Positions 4,734-6,604 of a stretch of DNA of 6,604 nt are shown piece after piece. Source of the stretch: Patescibacteria group bacterium (GTDB lineage Bacteria > Patescibacteriota > Minisyncoccia > UBA6257 > Colwellbacteraceae); the NCBI GenBank assembly GCA_023474185.1, contig JAMCXR010000033.1, positions 1-6,604 of the forward strand, written 5' to 3'. Made by a program: the position numbers and the translations under genes. How positions within the stretch are numbered: position 1 is the stretch's first letter; the number at the start of each line of letters is the position of its first letter. The notes below the pieces were generated by a model. It was given only the letters and a program-made list of their open reading frames with translations. It was not told where the DNA came from and did no database searches.

Positions 4734-6425
4734 GTGCCAGCAACACCTTGGGAAAAAGCTCTGGAACACGGCAGAAAATGGGTTAAGCGAGGAATCACGT
4801 ACTCTTTCACTCCCAACGAAGCCCGCGTTTTACGCATCTTCTTTACCAACCTCAGCCGCAACACGTTTTTCCTGCGCTGCTTCCCGGCCAATGTCCAGGC
4901 GACCTTGTCGTCGATGTACTCGCGGATGAAAAATCCGCGGGGGCTGCGCGGCGTTTTCGTGGACAACTTCCTCCCCCTCTTCCTGGCCAGTCTCTTAAAC
5001 GAGGTTGAAGTGGGAGGAGAAGAGGCCTTCCTGCGGAGAAACAAAATCCGCAACCTTGATACCTTCATCGCCCACTCGTACCGAACCCAAGAGAAGTTTG
5101 AGGAGTTCATCGCTAAAATGGCGGTGGATCCTGAATACTTCGAGCTGTTCTCATCCGCCGAGAAGGCCAAGCAGTTTCTGAAGATGTTTCTGGATCGGTT
5201 CGGTCATAATTCAATCGCTAGAACCGCCACGGCCGCGGTGTGTCTTGAGGACATATCTATCGACGCCGCAAGCTTCGTAACGGACGCGCGCCCGGGTTCC
5301 GGTTTTATCGAATTGTCTACCCGCTACGTCGATGTGTCCAAACATGGCCGCTATCCGATCTACGAAGAGCTGAAGCTCTATGATGGTCGGGCGGCAGCAG
5401 CAGCCGATGAGTATATCTCCGAGTCTTTCGCGGCCTATCGTTATCTCATTGGTAACAACTTCGACGGCCCATTCCCCGACTTCCTGCGGACTAAGTACAA
5501 GGGCCTGTTCAAACAAACCAAGGATGCCGAGGTAGGCATCCAGGGCGAATCGTGCGATGCCCTCGGCAACCTCCTCTTGACTTCGACGCTGACCTCGGTC
5601 TGCGCTGTCATGAGCGGAGAAGCGTTGCCCACGCTTGTCAGGCACTTGCTTCTGGCCAATCGGCCGGAAACGATTGCATTGGCCGAAGCCATAGTTGCCG
5701 AGGCTAAGGGCGGCGGAGCAGGACAATTCCTGGCCAACGCCGACCGCTATACCCCAAGCGCGAACGATATTGCCGGTTACAGACACCTTGATGTCCAGAA
5801 GTTCGTCGGCGACATGGCTCCGCGCATTCACGGGTTATCGACCGAGGATCTGCTTAAGCTCCTGACTCTGAAGGAAGGGCTTGCCGAATGCGAGAGCGTT
5901 GAGTCGGCTCTAGCCCTCCTCTACCCTGATGGCCGGCAGCAATTCGACAAGCTGCCCCGAGAGTTCGAGACCACCATCACAGTCAGGGGAACAATGAGCT
6001 TCCGCGGATGGCGAGACGATCACAGGCAAAGCCTGGCGACGCATGGTCGTACGCGCGTCACGCCGCATCTGGGTTTCTACCAATACCCCAAGCCACATCC
6101 CGCCGAAATGCAAAGTACCTTCGCCGAGATCGCCGAGCAGGGCAGGAAAGTCTACGCTATGCTGGCTAATGTGCCGGTAGAGCTGAAAGAGTACGTCCTG
6201 CCGATGGGATTCCTCGTCGGCTATACCTTCAGCGCAAACTGGCGCGAATGGGAATTCTGCGGCTGGCAGCGCACCAAGAGTACCGTCAACGACGAGGTAC
6301 GTCAGCAGTTCCTGGCGGCCGATCGGCTGCTTGGGGAACGCTTCCCGTGGTGGAAAGCTGCGGCCCGGGCAGACCGCACCGAGCATTACCTCTTTGCCAG
6401 AGGGCAAGCTATCGAGCTTCCCTAG
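4734..6425 (+). CDS. two-domain ThyX-like protein (flavin-dependent thymidylate synthase superfamily, divergent signature)
   Basis: This 563-residue protein is more than twice the length of a normal ThyX (about 220-250) and looks like two ThyX-related halves. Half 1 (about 100-330) has FGHNSIA (156-162), then FIELSTRYVD (191-200), matching the ThyX GHxS and S-x-R-Y segments. It then has LLTSTLTSVC (281-290) and RPETIALAEAI (310-320), matching the dUMP-side helices. Half 2 (about 410-540) has SFRGWRDDHRQS (422-433), then YVLPMGFLVGYTFSANWREW (487-506) and NDEVRQQF (519-526), like 'LP...T..~N.RE....R...EIR' of ThyX. ThyX makes dTMP from dUMP using FAD, NADPH and methylene-tetrahydrofolate. Here the RHR triad reads DAR (184-186) in half 1 and DHR (429-431) in half 2, so synthase activity is doubtful. 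Residues 1-90 are an extra N-terminal region. I recall similar long ThyX-like proteins in Patescibacteria and Actinobacteria, function unproven to my knowledge. GTG start, own promoter and own terminator indicate a single-gene transcript. Confidence 0.82.
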   Translation: MPATPWEKALEHGRKWVKRGITYSFTPNEARVLRIFFTNLSRNTFFLRCFPANVQATLSSMYSRMKNPRGLRGVFVDNFLPLFLASLLNEVEVGGEEAFLRRNKIRNLDTFIAHSYRTQEKFEEFIAKMAVDPEYFELFSSAEKAKQFLKMFLDRFGHNSIARTATAAVCLEDISIDAASFVTDARPGSGFIELSTRYVDVSKHGRYPIYEELKLYDGRAAAAADEYISESFAAYRYLIGNNFDGPFPDFLRTKYKGLFKQTKDAEVGIQGESCDALGNLLLTSTLTSVCAVMSGEALPTLVRHLLLANRPETIALAEAIVAEAKGGGAGQFLANADRYTPSANDIAGYRHLDVQKFVGDMAPRIHGLSTEDLLKLLTLKEGLAECESVESALALLYPDGRQQFDKLPREFETTITVRGTMSFRGWRDDHRQSLATHGRTRVTPHLGFYQYPKPHPAEMQSTFAEIAEQGRKVYAMLANVPVELKEYVLPMGFLVGYTFSANWREWEFCGWQRTKSTVNDEVRQQFLAADRLLGERFPWWKAAARADRTEHYLFARGQAIELP

Positions 6426-6438
6426 CAACCGTATACCT

Positions 6439-6469
6439 GGCGTCCGCCTCCCGCGGACGCCTTTCTTTT
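6439..6469 (+). terminator. rho-independent terminator of the ThyX-like gene
   Basis: GGCGTCCGC (6439-6447) and GCGGACGCC (6453-6461) form a perfect GC-rich 9-bp stem with a 5-nt loop, followed directly by TTTCTTTT (6462-6469). It begins 13 nt after the TAG stop at 6423-6425. Confidence 0.92.
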
Positions 6470-6500
6470 GTCGATTTTATGCGCCTTTTTAGCCCTAATA

Positions 6501-6529
6501 TTGACTTTTGGACCGGAATAGGCTAGCCT
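6501..6529 (+). promoter_or_regulatory. candidate promoter for a gene running off the right edge
   Basis: TTGACT (6501-6506), the same -35 as upstream of the ThyX-like gene, is followed after exactly 17 nt by TAGCCT (6524-6529), which keeps T, A and the final T of TATAAT. The -10 lies within the 10-bp palindrome AGGCTAGCCT (6520-6529), a possible operator. Predicted start is near 6536. Confidence 0.45.
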
Positions 6530-6545
6530 TAAGTTCAGTAGTAAA

Positions 6546-6569
6546 CGCTCCCGTAACAGGGGGTTTTTT
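6546..6569 (+). terminator. small terminator-like hairpin in the leader of the right-edge gene
   Basis: CTCCC (6548-6552) can pair with GGGGG (6559-6563), with one T-G wobble, over a 6-nt loop, followed by six T (6564-6569). It sits about 10-30 nt after the predicted start at 6536, so it could be an early terminator or attenuator. The stem is short, and it could also be incidental. Confidence 0.35.
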
Positions 6570-6573
6570 ATTA

Positions 6574-6604
6574 CCTACCATGGGTAAACGCAAATACCTG
6601 GTAG
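6574..6604. repeat. inverted repeat over the possible start codon
   Basis: CTACCA (6575-6580) and TGGTAG (6599-6604) are exact reverse complements. Inside them GGTA (6583-6586) pairs with TACC (6595-6598), with TG bulged on the left side. The resulting imperfect hairpin or operator-like dyad buries the ATG at 6580. It may extend or repeat beyond the window. Confidence 0.5.
6580..6604 (+). CDS. possible start of a further gene (8 codons, truncated)
   Basis: An ATG at 6580 opens MGKRKYLV and is still open at the window end. It lies about 44 nt after the predicted start of the promoter at 6501-6529, on the strand and at the distance expected of a gene start. The only Shine-Dalgarno-like run (AGGGGG, 6558-6563) is 16 nt away, too far to be convincing. 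Too little is visible to name a product. Confidence 0.3.

Noticed and set aside
5211..5831. 206-codon minus-strand open frame inside the ThyX-like gene
   Set aside because: It is antisense to a clearly coding, conserved-looking protein. Its translation shows no recognisable motif and no promoter or ribosome site precedes it.
5910..6428. 172-codon minus-strand open frame inside the ThyX-like gene
   Set aside because: Antisense shadow in GC-rich coding sequence, with no recognised domain; it also begins at the stop codon of the real gene.
1..6604. Alternative genetic code (TGA read as glycine or tryptophan, known in some Patescibacteria)
   Set aside because: All genes are full length under the standard code with ordinary Trp (TGG) and Gly (GGN) use. 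The lack of TGA stops among only five genes is not significant.
1..6604. CRISPR array, tRNA or rRNA gene, insertion sequence or phage gene
   Set aside because: I saw no regularly spaced repeats, cloverleaf, rRNA segment, transposase or phage protein in either strand.

Overview
The window reads as a piece of a bacterial chromosome, most likely from the Candidate Phyla Radiation (Patescibacteria, Parcubacteria-like). This is inferred from the protein mix, not from a marker phylogeny. It holds a short 175-residue RecO, a membrane-anchored DUF11-type protein of a kind common in those genomes, a single-chain (alpha2-type) glycyl-tRNA synthetase, a small DnaQ-like exonuclease, and a type IV prepilin with the hydrophobic helix and 'LNPAQ...RDSRR' neck typical of that group. 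All frames are open under the standard code. The five complete genes end in TAA or TAG, never TGA.

Layout. Bases 1-4582 are a minus-strand block, read right to left: recO (4582-4055), a DUF11-type exported protein (4074-2350, overlapping recO by 20 nt), glycyl-tRNA synthetase (2254-851), a DEDDh 3'-5' exonuclease (822-262), then the first 49 codons of a type IV prepilin (148-1, cut by the window edge). Gaps are 95, 28 and 113 nt. The 95-nt gap has a weak terminator-like hairpin plus T8. The 113-nt gap has a perfect 10-bp hairpin. The block may therefore be several transcripts rather than one operon.

A 151-nt divergent intergenic region (4583-4733) carries back-to-back promoters whose -10 boxes overlap. 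The rightward promoter has a structured leader and a very strong Shine-Dalgarno sequence before a GTG start. It drives a 563-residue ThyX-like protein (4734-6425), built as two ThyX-related halves whose RHR-type signature is altered in both. A good rho-independent terminator (6439-6469) closes it. At the right edge (6501-6604) a new rightward promoter, a small terminator-like hairpin in the leader and an inverted repeat over a possible start codon suggest another gene that runs off the window.

Functional picture. The minus block mixes housekeeping information processing (recombinational repair, tRNA charging, an exonuclease) with cell-surface functions (DUF11 protein, pilin). The ThyX-like protein is the least explained element: its fold is recognisable, but its catalytic signature differs from known flavin-dependent thymidylate synthases. 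No CRISPR, tRNA, rRNA, transposase or phage gene is visible.
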